Shown: positions 40,600 through 58,400, counted from the first letter of the stretch. The stretch: 64,000 bases of DNA from Unio delphinus (GCA_029339505.1 JAQISU010000003.1:18483001-18547000); one strand, 5' to 3'. The notes: generated by a model not told the origin, from the letters alone. Program-made: numbers and translations.

Positions 40600-43500
40600 T
40601 AGAATACATCGAGATATTTCAATGCAATTATAATAATCTACGATGTGGTGTTTCAATTCAGCTAGATTCACTTTCTTGGGGAAAAATCTATCTACATATG
40701 ACAATATACGTAGACTGAAAGATAGCTACATAATTTCATCTACTTGAAGATGTGTCGATATCCAAGTAACAAACTACATGAAGATAAATCTGACAACATG
40801 TAAGGTTTTATCTGGATACATATCTATAGAAAGAAACCAAATAACATCGTGTTATATCAATCGAGATACATATATCAACGTTGAAGTGGTTGAATACATA
40901 TGCTTCCATCTTCATTAACATGCTTATTTCAACATATCCATCTACACATCGCTATAACTATCCATGTTTACTAGAATACATCGAGATATTTCAATGCAAA
41001 TACAATAATCTACGTTGTGGTGTTTCAATTCAGCTAGATTCACTTTCTTGGAGAAAACTCTATCTATATATGACAATATACGTAGACCGATAGATAGCTA
41101 CATAATTCCATCTACGTGAAGATGTGTCAATATCCATATAACAAACTACATGAAGATAAATCTGACAACATGTAAGCTTTTACCTGGATATATATCTGTA
41201 GACAGAAACCAAATCACATCCTGTTAAATCGATCGAGATACATATATCAACGTTGAAGTGGTTGAATACATATGTTTCCATCTTCATTAAGATGCTTATC
41301 ACAACATTACCATCTACACATCGCCATAACTATCCATGCTTACTAGAATACATCGAGATATTTCAATGCAAATATAATAATCTACGATGTGGTGTTTCAA
41401 TTCAGCTAGATTGACTTTCTTGGGGAAAAATTTATCTACATATGACAAAATGCGTAGACTTATAGTTAGCTACATAATTCCATCTACGTGTAGAAGTATC
41501 TATATACATATAACAAACTACATGAAGATAAATCTGATAACATGTAAGCTTTTATCTGGATACATCTCTATAGACAGAAACCAAATCACATCCTGTTCAA
41601 ACAATCGAGATACATATACCAAGTTGAAGTAGTTGTATACATATGTTTCCATCTTCATTAAGATGCTTATCTCAACATATCCATATACACATCGATATAA
41701 CTATCCATGTTTATTAGAATACATCGAAATATTTCAATGCAAATACAATAATCTACGTTGTGGTGTTGTGGTGTTTCAATTCAGCTAGATTCACTTTCTT
41801 GGGGAAAAATCGGTCTACATATGACAATATACGTAGACTGATAGATAGCTACATAATTTCATCTACGTGAAGATGTGTCGATATCCATATAACAAACTAC
41901 ATGAAGATAAATCTGACAACATGTAAGCTTTTATCTGGATACATATCTATAGAAAGAAACCAAATCACATCGTGTTATATCATTTGAGATACATATATCA
42001 ACGTTGAAGTTGTTGAATACATATGCTTCCATCTTCATTAAGATGCTTATCTCAGCATATCCATCTATACATCGCTATAACTATCCATGTTTACTAGAAT
42101 ACATGGAGATATTTCAATGCAAATACAATAATCTACGTTGTGGTGTTTCAATTCAGCTAGATTCACTTTCTTGGGAACAATCTATCTACATATAACAATA
42201 TACGTAGACTGATAGATAGCTACATAATTCCATCTACGTGAAGATGTGTCGATATTCATATAACAAACCACATGAAGATAAATCTGACATCATGTAAGCT
42301 TTTACCTGGATACAAATCTATAGACAGACACCAAATCACATCTTGTTATATCAATCGAGATACATATATCAACGTTGAAGTGGTTGAATACATATGTTTC
42401 CGTCTTCATTAAGATGCTTATCTCAACATATCCATCTACACATCGCTATAACTATCCATGTTTACTAGAATACATCGAGATATTTCAATGCAAATACAAT
42501 AATCTACGTTGTGCTGTTTCAATTCAGCTAGATTCACTTTCTTGGGGAAAAATCTATCTACATATGACAATATACGTAGACTGATAGATAGCTACATAAT
42601 TTCCTCTACGTGAAGATGTGTCGATATCCATATAACAAACTACATAAAGATAAATCTGACAACATGTAAGCTTTTATCTGGATACATATCTATAGACAGA
42701 AACCAAATCACATCGTGTTATATCAATCGAGATACATATATCAACGTTGAAGTGGTTGAATACATATGTTTCCATCTTCATTAAGATGCTTATCTCAACA
42801 TATCCATCTACACATCGCTATAACTATCCATGTTTACTAGAATACATCGAGATATTTCAATGCAAATACAATAATCTACGTTGTGGTGTTTCAATTCAGC
42901 TAGATTCACTTTCTTGGGGAAAAATCTATCTATATATGATAATATACGTAGACCGACAGATAGCTACATAATTCCATCTACGTGAAGATGTGTCGATATC
43001 CATATAACAATCTACATGAAGATAAATCTGACAACATGTAAGCTTTTATCTGGATATATATCTATAGACAGAAACCAAATCACATACTGTTAAATCAATC
43101 GAGATACATATATCAACGTTGAAATGGTTGAATACATATGTTTCCATCTTCATTAAGATGATTATGTCAACATATCCATCTACACATCGCTATAACTATC
43201 CATGTTTACTAGAATACATCGAGATATTTCAATGCAAATACAATAATCTACGTTGTGGTGTTTCAATTCAGCTAGATTCACTTTCTTGGGGAAAAATCTA
43301 TCTAAATATGACATTATACGTAGACTGATAGATTGCTACATAATTCCATCTACGTGAAGATGTGTCGATATCCATAAAACAAACTCCATGAAGATAAATC
43401 TGACAACATGTAAGCTTTTATCTGGATATATATCTATAGACAGAAACCAAATCACATCCTGTTAAATCAATCGAGATTCATATATCAACGTTGAAGTGGT

Positions 43501-46500
43501 TGTATTCATATGTTTCCATCTTCATTCAGATGGTTATCTCAAAATATCCATATACACATCGATAAAACTATCCATGTTTATTAGAATACATCGAGATCTT
43601 TCAATGCAAATACAATAATCTACGTTGTGGGGTTTCAATTCAGCTAGATTCACTTTCTTGGAGAAAAACCTATCTGCATATGACAATATACGTAGACTGA
43701 TAGATAGCTACATAATTTCATCTACGTGAAGATGTGTCGATATCCAAATAACAAACCACATGAAGATAAATCTGACAACATGTAAGCTTTTATCTGGATA
43801 CATATCTATAGACAGAAACCAAATCACATCGTGTTATATCAATCGAGATACATATATCAACGTTGAAGTGGTTGAATACATATGCTTCCATCTTCATTAA
43901 GATGCTTATCTCAACATATCCATCTACACATCACTATAACTATCCATGTTTACTAGAATACATCGAGATATTTCAATGCAAATACAATAATCTACGTTGT
44001 GGTGTTTCAATTCAGCTAGATTCACTTTCTTGGAGAAAATTCTATCTATATATGACAATATACGTAGACCGATAGATAGCTACATAATTCCATCTACGTG
44101 AAGACGTGTCGATATCCATATAACAAACTACATGAAGATAAATCTGACAACATGTAAGGTTTTATCTGGATACATATCTATAGAAAGAAACCAAATAACA
44201 TCGTGTTATATCAATCGAGATACATATATCAACGTTGAAGTGGTTGAATACATATGCTTCCATCTTCATTAACATGCTTATCTCAACATATCCATCTACA
44301 CATCGCTATAACTATCCATGTTTACTAGAATACATCGAGATATTTCAATGCAAATACAATAATCTACGTTGTGGTGTTTCAATTCAGCTAGATTCACTTT
44401 CTTGGAGAAAACTCTATCTATATATGACAATATACGTAGACCGATAGATGGCTACATAATTCCATCTACGTGAAGATGTGTCGATATCCATATAACAAAC
44501 TACATGAAGATAAATCTGACAACATGTAAGCTTTTACCTGGATATATATCTGTAGACAGAAACCAAATCACATCCTGTTAAATCGATCGAGATACATATA
44601 TCAACGTTGAAGTGGTTGAATACATATGTTTCCATCTTCATTAAGATGCTTATCACAACATTACCATCTACACATCGCCATAACTATCCATGCTTACTAG
44701 AATACATCGAGATATTTCAATGCAAATATAATAATCTACGATGTGGTGTTTCAATTCAGCTAGATTGACTTTCTTGGGGAAAAATTTATCTACATATGAC
44801 AAAATGCGTAGACTTATAGTTAGCTACATAATTCCATCTACGTGTAGAAGTATCTATATACATATAACAAACTACATGAAGATAAATCTGATAACATGTA
44901 AGCTTTTATCTGGATACATCTCTATAGACAGAAACCAAATCACATCCTGTTCAAACAATCGAGATACATATACCAAGTTGAAGTAGTTGTATACATATGT
45001 TTCCATCTTCATTAAGATGCTTATCTCAACATATCCATATACACATCGATATAACTATCCATGTTTATTAGAATACATCGAAATATTTCAATGCAAATAC
45101 AATAATCTACGTTGTGGTGTTGTGGTGTTTCAATTCAGCTAGATTCACTTTCTTGGGGAAAAATCGGTCTACATATGACAATATACGTAGACTGATAGAT
45201 AGCTACATAATTTCATCTACGTGAAGATGTGTCGATATCCATATAACAAACTACATGAAGATAAATCTGACAACATGTAAGCTTTTATCTGGATACATAT
45301 CTATAGAAAGAAACCAAATCACATCGTGTTATATCATTTGAGATACATATATCAACGTTGAAGTTGTTGAATACATATGCTTCCATCTTCATTAAGATGC
45401 TTATCTCAGCATGTCCATCTATACATCGCTATAACTATCCATGTTTACTAGAATACATGGAGATATTTCAATGCAAATACAATAATCTACGTTGTGGTGT
45501 TTCAATTCAGCTAGATTCACTTTCTTGGGAACAATCTATCTACATATAACAATATACGTAGACTGATAGATAGCTACATAATTCCATCTACGTGAAGATG
45601 TGTCGATATTCATATAACAAACCACATGAAGATAAATCTGACATCATGTAAGCTATTATCTGGATACATATCTATAGACAGAAACCAAATCACATCGTGT
45701 TATATCAATCGAGATACATATATCAACGTTGAAGTGGTTGAATACATATGTTTCCATCTTCATTAAGATGCTTATCTCAACATATCCATCTACACATCGC
45801 TATAACTATCCATGTTTACTAGAATACATCGAGATATTTCAATGCAAATACAATAATCTACGTTGTGGTGTTTCAATTCAGCTAGATTCACTTTCTTGGG
45901 GAAAAATCTATCTATATATGATAATATACGTAGACCGACAGATAGCTACATAATTCCATCTACGTGAAGATGTGTCGATATCCATATAATAATCTACATG
46001 AAGTTAAATCTGACAACATGTAAGCTTTTATCTGGATATATATATATAGACAGAAACCAAATCACATACTGTTAAATCAATCGAGATACATATATCAACG
46101 TTGAAGTGGTTGAATACATATGTTTCCATCTTCATTAAGATGATTATGTCAACATATCCATCTACACATCGCTATAACTATCCATGTTTACTAGTATACA
46201 TCGAGATATTTCAATGCAAATACAATAATCTACGTTGTGGTGTTTCAATTCAGCTAGATTCACTTTCTTGGGGAAAAATCTATCTAAATATGACATTATA
46301 CGTAGACTGATAGATTGCTACATAATTCCATCTACGTGAAGATGTGTCGATATCCATAAAACAAACTCCATGAAGATAAATCTGACAACATGTAAGCTTT
46401 TATCTGGATATATATCTATAGACAGAAACCAAATCACATCCTGTTAAATCAATCGAGATTCATATATCAACGTTGAAGTGGTTCTATTCATATGTTTCCA

Positions 46501-46850
46501 TCTTCATTCAGATGGTTATCTCAACATATCCATATACACATCGATATAACTATCCATGTTTATTAGAATACATCGAGATCTTTCAATGCAAATACAATAA
46601 TCTACGTTGTGGGGTTTCAATTCAGCTAGATTCACTTTCTTGGAGAAAAACCTATCTGCATATGACAATATACGTAGACTGATAGATAGCTACATAATTT
46701 CATCTACGTGAAGATGTGTCGATATCCAAATAACAAACCACATAAAGATAAATCTGACAACATGTAAGCTTTTATCTGGATACATATCTATAGACAGAAA
46801 CCAAATCACATCGTGTTATATCAATCGAGATACATATATCAACGTTGAAG
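40600..46850 (+). repeat. Higher-order duplication in right array (about 3 kb steps)
   Basis: About 40881-42650 recurs at 44235-45700 (offset 3354, nine monomers) and about 42747-43860 recurs at 45729-46845 (offset 2982, eight monomers). The drop by one monomer in offset shows that the second copy lost the monomer at about 42375. Confidence 0.75.
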
Positions 46851-48929
46851 TGGTTGAATACATATGCTTCCATCTTCATTAACATGCTTATCTCAACATA
46901 TCCATATACACATCACTATAACTATCCATGTTTACTAGAATACATCGAGATATTTCAATGCTAATACAATAATCTACGTTGTGGTGTTTCAATTCAGCTA
47001 GATTCACTTTCTTGGAGAAAATTCTATCTATATATGACAATATACGTAGACCGATAGATAGCTACATAATTCCATCTACGTGAAGACGTGTCGATATCCA
47101 TATAACAAACTACATGAAGATAAATCTGACAACATGTAAGCTTTTATCTGGATACATATCTATAGACAGAAACCAAATCACATCCTGTTAAATCAATCGA
47201 GATACATATATCAACGTTGAAGTGGTTGAATACATATGTTTCCATCTTCATTAGGATGCTTATTACAACATTACCATCTACACATCGCCATAACTATCCA
47301 TGCTTACTAGAATACATCGAGATATTTCAATGCAAATATAATAATCTACGATGTGGTGTTTCAATTCAGCTAGATTCACTTTCTTGGGGAAAAATTTATC
47401 TACATATGACAATATGCCTAGACTGATAGATATCTACATATTTCCAACTACGTGTAGAAGTATCTATATAGATATAACAGACTCCATGAAGATAAATCTG
47501 ATAGCATGTAAGCTTTTATCTGGATACATTTCTATAGACAGAAACCAAATCACATCCTGTTAAATCAATCGAGATACATATATCATCGTTGAATTGGTTG
47601 TATACATAGGTTTCCATCTTCATTAAGATGCTTATCTCAACATATCCATATACAGATCGATATAACTATCCATCTTTATTAGATTACATCGAGATAGTTC
47701 AATGCAAATACAATAATCTACGTTGTTGTGTTTCAATTCAGCTAGATTCACTTTCTTGGGGAAAAATCGATCTACATATGACAAGATACGTAGACTGATA
47801 GATAGCTACACAATTTTTTCAACGTGAAGATGTGTCGATATCCATATAACAAACTACATCAAGATAAATCTGACAATATGAAAGCTTTTATCTGGATACA
47901 TTTCTATAGACAGAAACCAAATCACATCCTGTTCAAACAATCGAGATACATATATCAACGTTGAAGTGGTTGTATACATATGTTTCCATCTTCATTAAGA
48001 TGCTTATCTCAACATATCCATATACACATCGATATACCTATCCATGTTTACTAGAATACATCGAGATATTTCAATGCAAATACAATAATCTACGTTGTGA
48101 TGTTTCATTTCAGCTAGATTCACTTTCTTGGGGAAAAATCTATCTACATACGACAATATACGTAGACTGATAGATAACTACATAATTCCATCTACGTGAA
48201 GATGTGTCGATATTCATATAACAAACTACATGAAGATAAATCTGACAACATGTAAGGTTTTATCTGGATACATATCTATAGACAGAAACCAAATCACATC
48301 GTGTTATATCAATAGAGATACATATATCAACGTTGAAGTGGTTGAATACATATGTTTCCATCTTCATTAAGATGTTTATCTCAACATATTCATCTACACA
48401 TCGCTATAACTATCCATGTTTACTAGAATACATCGAGATATTTCAATGCAAATACAATAGTCTACGTTGTGGTGTTTCAATTCAGCTAGATTCACTTTCT
48501 TGGGGAAAAATCTATCTACATATGACTATATACGTAGACTGATAGATAGCTACATAATTCAATCTACGTGTAGAAATATCAATATACATATAACAAACTA
48601 CATGAATATAAATCTGATAACATGTAAGCTTATGTTTGGAGATGTATCTGTAGATCGAAACCAAATTATATCGTGCTACATTAATCGAGATACATATATC
48701 AACGTTGAAGTTGTTGAATACATATCTTTCCATCTTATTAAGATGCTTATTTCAACATATCCATCTACACATCGCAATAACTATCCATGTTTACTAGAAT
48801 ACATCGAGATATTTCAATGCAAATACAATAATCTACGTTTTGGTTTTTCAATTCAGCTAGATTCACCTTCTTGGGGAAAAATCTATCTACATATGACAAT
48901 ATACGTAGACTGATAGATAGCTACATAAT

Positions 48930-51900
48930 TCCATCTACGTGTTGAAATATCAATATACATATAACAAACTACATGAAGATAAATCTGATAACAGGTAAGC
49001 TTTTATCTGGATACATATCTATAGACAGAAACCAAATCACATCCTGTTAAATCAATCGAGATACATATATCAACGTTGAAGTGGTTGTATACATATGTTT
49101 CCATCTTCATTAAGATGCTTAACTCAACATATACATAAACACATCGATATAACTATCCATGTTTGTTAGAATACATCGAGATATTTCAAGTCAAATACAA
49201 TAATCTACGTTGTGGTGTTTCAATTCAGCTAGATTCACTTTCTTGGGGAAAAATCGATCTACATATGACAATATACGTAGTCTGAGAGATAGCTTCATAA
49301 TTTCATGTACGTGAAGATGTGTCGATATCCATATAACAAACTACATGAAGATAAATCTGACAACATATAAGCTTTTATCTGGATACATATCTATAGACAG
49401 AAACCAAATCACATCGTGTTATATCAATCGAGATACATATATCAACGTTGAAGTGGTTGAATACATATGCTTCCATCTTCATTAAGATGCTTATCTCAAC
49501 ATATCCATCTACACATCACTTTAACTATCCATGTTTACTAGAATACATCGAGATATTTCAATGCTAATACAATAATCTACGTTGTGGTGTTTCAATTCAG
49601 CTAGATTCACTTTCTTGGAGAAAATTCTATCTACATATGACAATATACGTAGACAGATAGATAGCTACATAATTTCATCTACGTGAAGATGTGTCGATAT
49701 CCAAATAACAAACTACATGAAGATAAATCTGACAACATGTAAGCTTTTATCTGGATATATATCTATAGACAGAAACCAAATCACATCCTTTTAAATCAAT
49801 CGAGATACATATATCAACGTTGAAGTGGTTGTATACATATGTTTCCATCATCATTAAGATGCTTATCTCAACATATCCATATACACATCGATATAAATAT
49901 CCATGTTTATTAGAATACATCGAGATATTTCAATGCAAATACAATAATCTACGTTGTGGTGTTTCAATTCAGCTAAATTCACTTTCTTGGGGAGAAAAAG
50001 ATCGACATATGACAATATACGTAGACTGATAGATAGCTACATAATTTCATCTACGTGAAGATGTGTCGATATCCATATAACAAACTACATGAAGATATAT
50101 CTGACAACATGTAAGCTTTTATTTGGATACATATATCTATAGACAGAAACCAAATCACATCGTGTTATATCAATCGAGATACTTATATCAACGTTGATGT
50201 GGTTGAACACATATGCTTCCTTCTTCATTAAGATGCCTGTCTCAACATATCCATCTACACATCGCTATAACTATCCATGTTTACTAGAATACATCGAGAT
50301 ATTTCAATGCAAATACAATAATCTACGTTGTGGTGTTTCAATTCAGCTAGATTCACATTCTTGGGGAAAAATCAATCTACATATGACAATATACGTAGAC
50401 TGATAGATAGCTACATAATTCCATCTACGTGAAGATGAGTCGATATCCAAATAACAAACTACATGAAGATAAATCTGACAACATGTAAGCTTTTATCTGG
50501 ATACATATCTATAGACAGAAACCAAATCACATCTTGTTAAATCAATTGAGATACATATATCAACGTTGAAGTGGTTGAATACATATGTTTCCATCTTCAT
50601 TAAGATGCTTATCACAACATTACCATCTACACATCGCCATAACTATCCATGCTTACTAGAATACATCGAGATATTTCAATGCAAATATAATAATCTACGA
50701 TGTGGTGTTTCAATTCAGCTAGATTCACTTTCTTGGGGAAAAATTTATCTACATATGACAAAATGCGTAGACTTATAGTTAGCTACATAATTCCATCTAC
50801 GTGTAGAAGTATCTAAATACATATAACAAACTACATGAAGATAAATCTGATAACATGTAAGCTTTTATCTGGATACATCTCTATAGACAGAAACCAAATC
50901 ACATCCTGTTCAAACAATCGAGATACATATACCAAGTTGAAGTAGTTGTATACATATGTTTCCATCTTCATTAAGATGCTTATCTCAACATATCCATATA
51001 CACATCGATATAACTATCCATGTTTATTAGAATACATCGAAATATTTTAATGCAAATACAATAATCTACGTTGTGGTGTTGTGGTGTTTCAATTCAGCTA
51101 GATTCACTTTCTTGGGGAAAAATCGGTCTACATATGACAATATACGTAGACTGATAGATAGCTACATAATTTCATCTACGTGAAGATGTGTCGATATCCA
51201 TATAACAAACTACATGAAGATTAATCTGACAACATGTAAGCTTTTATCTGGAAACATATCTATAGAAAGAAACCAAATCACATCGTGTTATATCATTTAA
51301 GATACATATATCAACGTTGAATAGGTTGAATCCATATGCTTCCATCTTCATTAAGTTGCTTATCTCAGCATATCCATCTACACATCGCTATAACTATCCA
51401 TGTTTACTAGAATACATCGAGATATTTCAATGCAAATACAATAATCTACGTTTTGGTTTTTCAATTCAGCTAGATTCACCTTCTTGGGGAAAAATCTATC
51501 TACATATGACAATATACGTAGACTGATAGATAGCTACATAATTCCATCTACGTGTTGAAATATCAATATACATATAACAAACTACATGAAGATAAATCTG
51601 ATAACAGGTAAGCTTTTATCTGGATACATATCTATAGACAGAAACCAAATCACATCCTGTTAAATCAATCGAGATACATATATCAACGTTGAAGTGGTTG
51701 TATACATATGTTTCCATCTTCATTAAGATGCTTAACTCAACATATACATAAACACATCGATATAACTATCCATGTTTGTTAGAATACATCGAGATATTTC
51801 AAGTCAAATACAATAATCTACGTTGTGGTGTTTCAATTCAGCTAGATTCACTTTCTTGGGGAAAAATCGATCTACATATGACAATATACGTAGTCTGAGA

Positions 51901-54160
51901 GATAGCTTCATAATTTCATGTACGTGAAGATGTGTCGATATCCATATAACAAACTACATGAAGATAAATCTGACAACATATAAGCTTTTATCTGGATACA
52001 TATCTATAGACAGAAACCAAATCACATCGTGTTATATCAATCGAGATACATATATCAACGTTGAAGTGGTTGAATACATATGCTTCCATCTTCATTAAGA
52101 TGCTTATCTCAACATATCCATCTACACATCACTATAACTATCCATGTTTACTAGAATACATCGAGATATTTCAATGCTAATAGAATAATCTACGTTGTGG
52201 TGTTTCAATTCAGCTAGATTCACTTTCTTGGAGAAAATTCTATCTACATATGACAATATACGTAGACAGATAGATAGCTACATAATTTCATCTACGTGAA
52301 GATGTGTCGATATCCAAATAACAAACTACATGAAGATAAATCTGACAACATGTAAGCTTTTATCTGGATATATATCTATAGACAGAAACCAAATCACATC
52401 CTATTAAATCAATCGAGATACATATATCAACGTTGAAGTGGTTGTATACATATGTTTCCATCATCATTAAGATGCTTATCTCAACATATCCATATACACA
52501 TCGATATAAATATCCATGTTTATTAGAATACATCGAGATATATCAATGCAAATACAATAATCTACGTTGTGGTGTTTCAATTCAGCTAAATTCACTTTCT
52601 TGGGGAAAAAAAGATCGACATATGACAATATACGTAGACTGATAGATAGCTACATAATTTCATCTACGTGAAGATGTGTCGATATCCATATAACAAACTA
52701 CATGAAGATATATCTGACAACATGTAAGCTTTTATTTGGATACATATATCTATAGACAGAAACCAAATCACATCGTGTTATATCAATCGAGATACTTATA
52801 TCAACGTTGATGTGGTTGAACACATATGCTTCCTTCTTCATTAAGATGCCTGTCTCAACATATCCATCTACACATCGCTATAACTATCCATGTTTACTAG
52901 AATACATCGAGATATTTCAATGCAAATACAATAATCTACGTTGTGGTGTTTCAATTCAGCTAGATTCACATTCTTGGGGAAAAATCTATCTACATATGAC
53001 AATATACGTAGACTGATAGATAGCTACATAATTCCATCTACGTGAAGATGAGTCGATATCCAAATAACAAACTACATGAAGATAAATCTGACAACATGTA
53101 AGCTTTTATCTGGATACATATCTATAGACAGAAACCAAATCACATCTTTTAAATCAATTGAGATACATATATCAACGTTGAAGTGGTTGAATACATATGT
53201 TTCCATCTTCATTAAGATGCTTATCACAACATTACCATCTACACATCGCCATAACTATCCATGCTTACTAGAATACATCGAGATATTTCAATGCAAATAT
53301 AATAATCTACGATGTGGTGTTTCAATTCAGCTAGATTCACTTTCTTGGGGAAAAATTTATCTACATATGACAAAATGCGTAGACTTATAGTTAGCTACAT
53401 AATTCCATCTACGTGTAGAAGTATCTAAATACATATAACAAACTACATGAAGATAAATCTGATAACATGTAAGCTTTTATCTGGATACATCTCTATAGAC
53501 AGAAACCAAATCACATCCTGTTCAAACAATCGAGATACATATACGAAGTTGAAGTAGTTGTATACATATGTTTCCATCTTCATTAAGATGCTTATCTCAA
53601 CATATCCATATACACATCGATATAACTATCCATGTTTATTAGAATACATCGAAATATTTTAATGCAAATACAATAATCTACGTTGTGGTGTTGTGGTGTT
53701 TCAATTCAGCTAGATTCACTTTCTTGGGGAAAAATCGGTCTACATATGACAATATACGTAGACTGATAGATAGCTACATAATTTCATCTACGTGAAGATG
53801 TGTCGATATCCATATAACAAACTACATGAAGATAAATCTGACAACATGTAAGCTTTTATCTGGATACATATCTATAGAAAGAAACCAAATCACATCGTGT
53901 TATATCATTTAAGATACATATATCAACGTTGAATAGGTTGAATCCATATGCTTCCATCTTCATTAAGTTGCTTATCTCAGCATATCCATCTACACATCGC
54001 TATAACTATCCATGTTTACTAGAATACATGGAGATATTTCAATGCAAATACAATAATCTACGTTGTGGTGTTTCAATTCAGCTAGATTCACTTTCTTGGA
54101 GAAAATTCTATCTATATATGACAATATACGTAGACCGATAGATAGCTACATAATTCCATC
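48930..54160 (+). repeat. Tandem 2.6-kb higher-order pair
   Basis: 48930 to about 51540 repeats as about 51543-54150, offset 2612-2613 (seven monomers). The repeated blocks share rare variants such as AGTCTGAGAGATAGCTTCAT and a (TTTTGGTTTTTCAATTCAGC) monomer. Confidence 0.78.
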
Positions 54161-55419
54161 TACGTGAAGACGTATCGATATCCATATAACAAACTACATG
54201 AAGATAAATCTGACAACATGTAAGATTTTATCTGGATACATATCTATAGACAGAAACCAAATCACATCCTGTTAAATCAATCGAGATACATATATCAACG
54301 TTGAAGTGGTTGAATACATATGTTTCCATCTTCATTAGGATGCTTATCACAACATTACCATCTACACATCGCCATAACTATCCATGCTTACTAGAATACA
54401 TCGAGATATTTCAATGCAAATATAATAATCTACGATGTGGTGTTTCAATTCAGCTAGATTCACTTTCTTGGGGAAAAATTTATCTACATATGACAATATG
54501 CGTAGACTGATAGATATCTACATAATTCCAACTACGTGTAGAAGTATCTATATAGATATAACAGACTTCATGAAGATAAATCTGATAGCATGTAAGCTTT
54601 TATCTGGATACATTTCTATAGACAGAAACCAAATCACATCCTGTTAAATCAATCGAGATACATATATCATCGTTGAATTGGTTGTATACATAGGTTTCCA
54701 TCTTCATTAAGATGCTTATCTCAACATATCCATATACAGATCGATATAACTATCCATGTTTATTAGATTACAGCGAGATATTTCAATGCAAATACAATAA
54801 TCTACGTTGTTGTGTTTCAATTCAGCTAGATTCACTTTCTTGGGGAAAAATCTATCTACATATGACAATATACGTAGACTGAAAGATAGCTACATAATTT
54901 CATCTACTTGAAGATGTGTCGATATCCAAGTAACAAACTACATGAAGATAAATCTGACAACATGTAAGGTTTTATCTGGATACATATCGATAGAAAGAAA
55001 CCAAATAACATCGTGTTATATCAATCGAGATACATATATCAACGTTGAAGTGGTTGAATACATATGCATCCATCTTCATTAACATGCTTATCTCAACATA
55101 TCCATCTACACATCGCTATAACTATCCATGTTTACTAGAATACATCGAGATATTTCAATGCAAATACAATAATCTACGTTGTGGTGTATCAATTCAGCTA
55201 GATTCACTTTCTTGGAGAAAACTCTATCTATATATGACAATATACGTAGACCGATAGATAGCTACATAATTCCATCTACGTGAAGATGTGTCGATATCCA
55301 TATAACAAACTCCATGAAGATAAATCTGACAACATGTAAGCTTTTACCTGGATATATATCTATAGACAGAAACCAAATCACATCCTGTTGAATCAATCGA
55401 GATACATATATCAACGTTG

Positions 55420-58400
55420 AAGTGGTTGAATACATATGTTTCCATCTTCATTAAGATGCTTATCACAACATTACCATCTACACATCGCTATAACTATCCA
55501 TGCTTACTAGAATACATCGAGATATTTCAATGCAAATATAATAATCTTCGATGTGGTGTTTCAATTCAGCTAGATTCTCTTTCTTGGGGAAAAATTTATC
55601 TACATATGACAAAAGGCGTAGACTTATAGTTAGCTACATAATTCCATCTACGTGTAGAAGTATCTAAATACATATAACAAACTACATGAAGATAAATCTG
55701 ATAACATGTAAGCTTTTATCTGGATACATCTCTATAGACAGAAACCAAATCACATCCTGTTCAAACAATCGAGATACATATACCAAGTTGAAGTAGTTGT
55801 ATACATATGTTTCCATCTTCATGAAGATGCTTATTTCAACATATCCATATACACATCGATATAACTATCCATGTTTATTAGAATACATCGAAATATTTCA
55901 ATGCAAATACAATAATCTACGTTGTGGTGTTGTGGTGTTTCAATTCAGCTAGATTCACTTTCTTGGGGAAAAATCTATCTACATATGACAATATACGTAG
56001 ACTGATAGATAGCTACATAATTTCATCTACGTGAAGATGTGTCGATATCCATATAACAAACTACATGAAGATAAATCTGACAACATGTAAGCTTTTATCT
56101 GGATACATATCTATAGACAGAAACCAAATCACATCGTGTTATATCATTTGAGATACATATATCAACGTTGAAGTTGTTGAATACATATGCTTCCATCTTC
56201 ATTAAGATGCTTATCTCAGCATATCCATCTACACATCGCTATAACTATCCATGTTTACTAGAATACATCGAGATCTTTCAATGCAAATATAATAATCTAC
56301 GTTGTGGTGTTTCAATTCAGCTAGATTCACTTTCTTGGGAACAATCTAACTACATATAACAATATACGTAGACTGATAGATAGCTACATAATTCCATCTA
56401 CGTGAAGATGTGTCGATATTCATATAACAAACTACATGAAGATAAATCTGACATCATGTAAGCTTTTATCTGGAAACAAATCTATAGACAGACACCAAAT
56501 CACATCTTGTTATATCAATCGAGATACATATATCAACGTTGAAGTGGTTGAATACATATGTTTCCGTCTTCATTAAGATGCTTATCTCAACATATCCATC
56601 CACACATCGCTATAACTATCCATGTTTACTAGAATACATCGAGATATTTCAATGCAAATACAATAATCTACGTTGATCTGTTTCAATTCAGCTAGATTCA
56701 CTTTCTTGGGGAAAAATCTATCTACATATGACAATATACGTAAACTGAGAGATAGCTAAATAATTTCATCTACGTGAAGATGTGTCGATATCCATATAAC
56801 AAACTACATGAAGATAAATCTGACAACATGTAAGCTTTTATCTGGATATATATCTATAGACAGAAACCAAATCACATCCTGTTGAATCAATCGAGATACA
56901 TATATCAACGTTGAAGTGGTTGAATACATATGTTTCCATCTTCATTAAGATGCTTATCACAACATTACCATCTACACATCGCTATAACTATCCATGCTTA
57001 CTAGAATACATCGAGATATTTCAATGCAAATATAATAATCTTCGATGTGGTGTTTCAATTCAGCTAGATTCTCTTTCTTGGGGAAAAATTTATCTACATA
57101 TGACAAAAGGCGTAGACTTATAGTTAGCTACATAATTCCATCTACGTGTAGAAGTATCTAAATACATATAACAAACTACATGAAGATAAATCTGATAACA
57201 TGTAAGCTTTTATCTGGATACATCTCTATAGACAGAAACCAAATCACATCCTGTTCAAACAATCGAGATACATATACCAAGTTGAAGTAGTTGTATACAT
57301 ATGTTTCCATCTTCATGAAGATGCTTATTTCAACATATCCATATACACATCGATATAACTATCCATGTTTATTAGAATACATCGAAATATTTCAATGCAA
57401 ATACAATAATCTACGTTGTGGTGTTGTGGTGTTTCAATTCAGCTAGATTCACTTTCTTGGGGAAAAATCTATCTACATATGACAATATACGTAGACTGAT
57501 AGATAGCTACATAATTTCATCTACGTGAAGATGTGTCGATATCCATATAACAAACTACATGAAGATAAATCTGACAACATGTAAGCTTTTATCTGGATAC
57601 ATATCTATAGACAGAAACCAAATCACATCGTGTTATATCATTTGAGATACATATATCAACGTTGAAGTTGTTGAATACATATGCTTCCATCTTCATTAAG
57701 ATGCTTATCTCAGCATATCCATCTACACATCGCTATAACTATCCATGTTTACTAGAATACATCGAGATCTTTCAATGCAAATATAATAATCTACGTTGTG
57801 GTGTTTCAATTCAGCTAGATTCACTTTCTTGGGAACAATCTAACTACATATAACAATATACGTAGACTGATAGATAGCTACATAATTCCATCTACGTGAA
57901 GATGTGTCGATATTCATATAACAAACTACATGAAGATAAATCTGACATCATGTAAGCTTTTATCTGGAAACAAATCTATAGACAGACACCAAATCACATC
58001 TTGTTATATCAATCGAGATACATATATCAACGTTGAAGTGGTTGAATACATATGTTTCCGTCTTCATTAAGATGCTTATCTCAACATATCCATCCACACA
58101 TCGCTATAACTATCCATGTTTACTAGAATACATCGAGATATTTCAATGCAAATACAATAATCTACGTTGATCTGTTTCAATTCAGCTAGATTCACTTTCT
58201 TGGGGAAAAATCTATCTACATATGACAATATACGTAAACTGAGAGATAGCTAAATAATTTCATCTACGTGAAGATGTGTCGATATCCATATAACAAACTA
58301 CATGAAGATAAATCTGACAACATGTAAGCTTTTATCTGGATACATATCTATAGACAGAAACCAAATCACATCGTGTTATATCAATCGAGATACTTATATC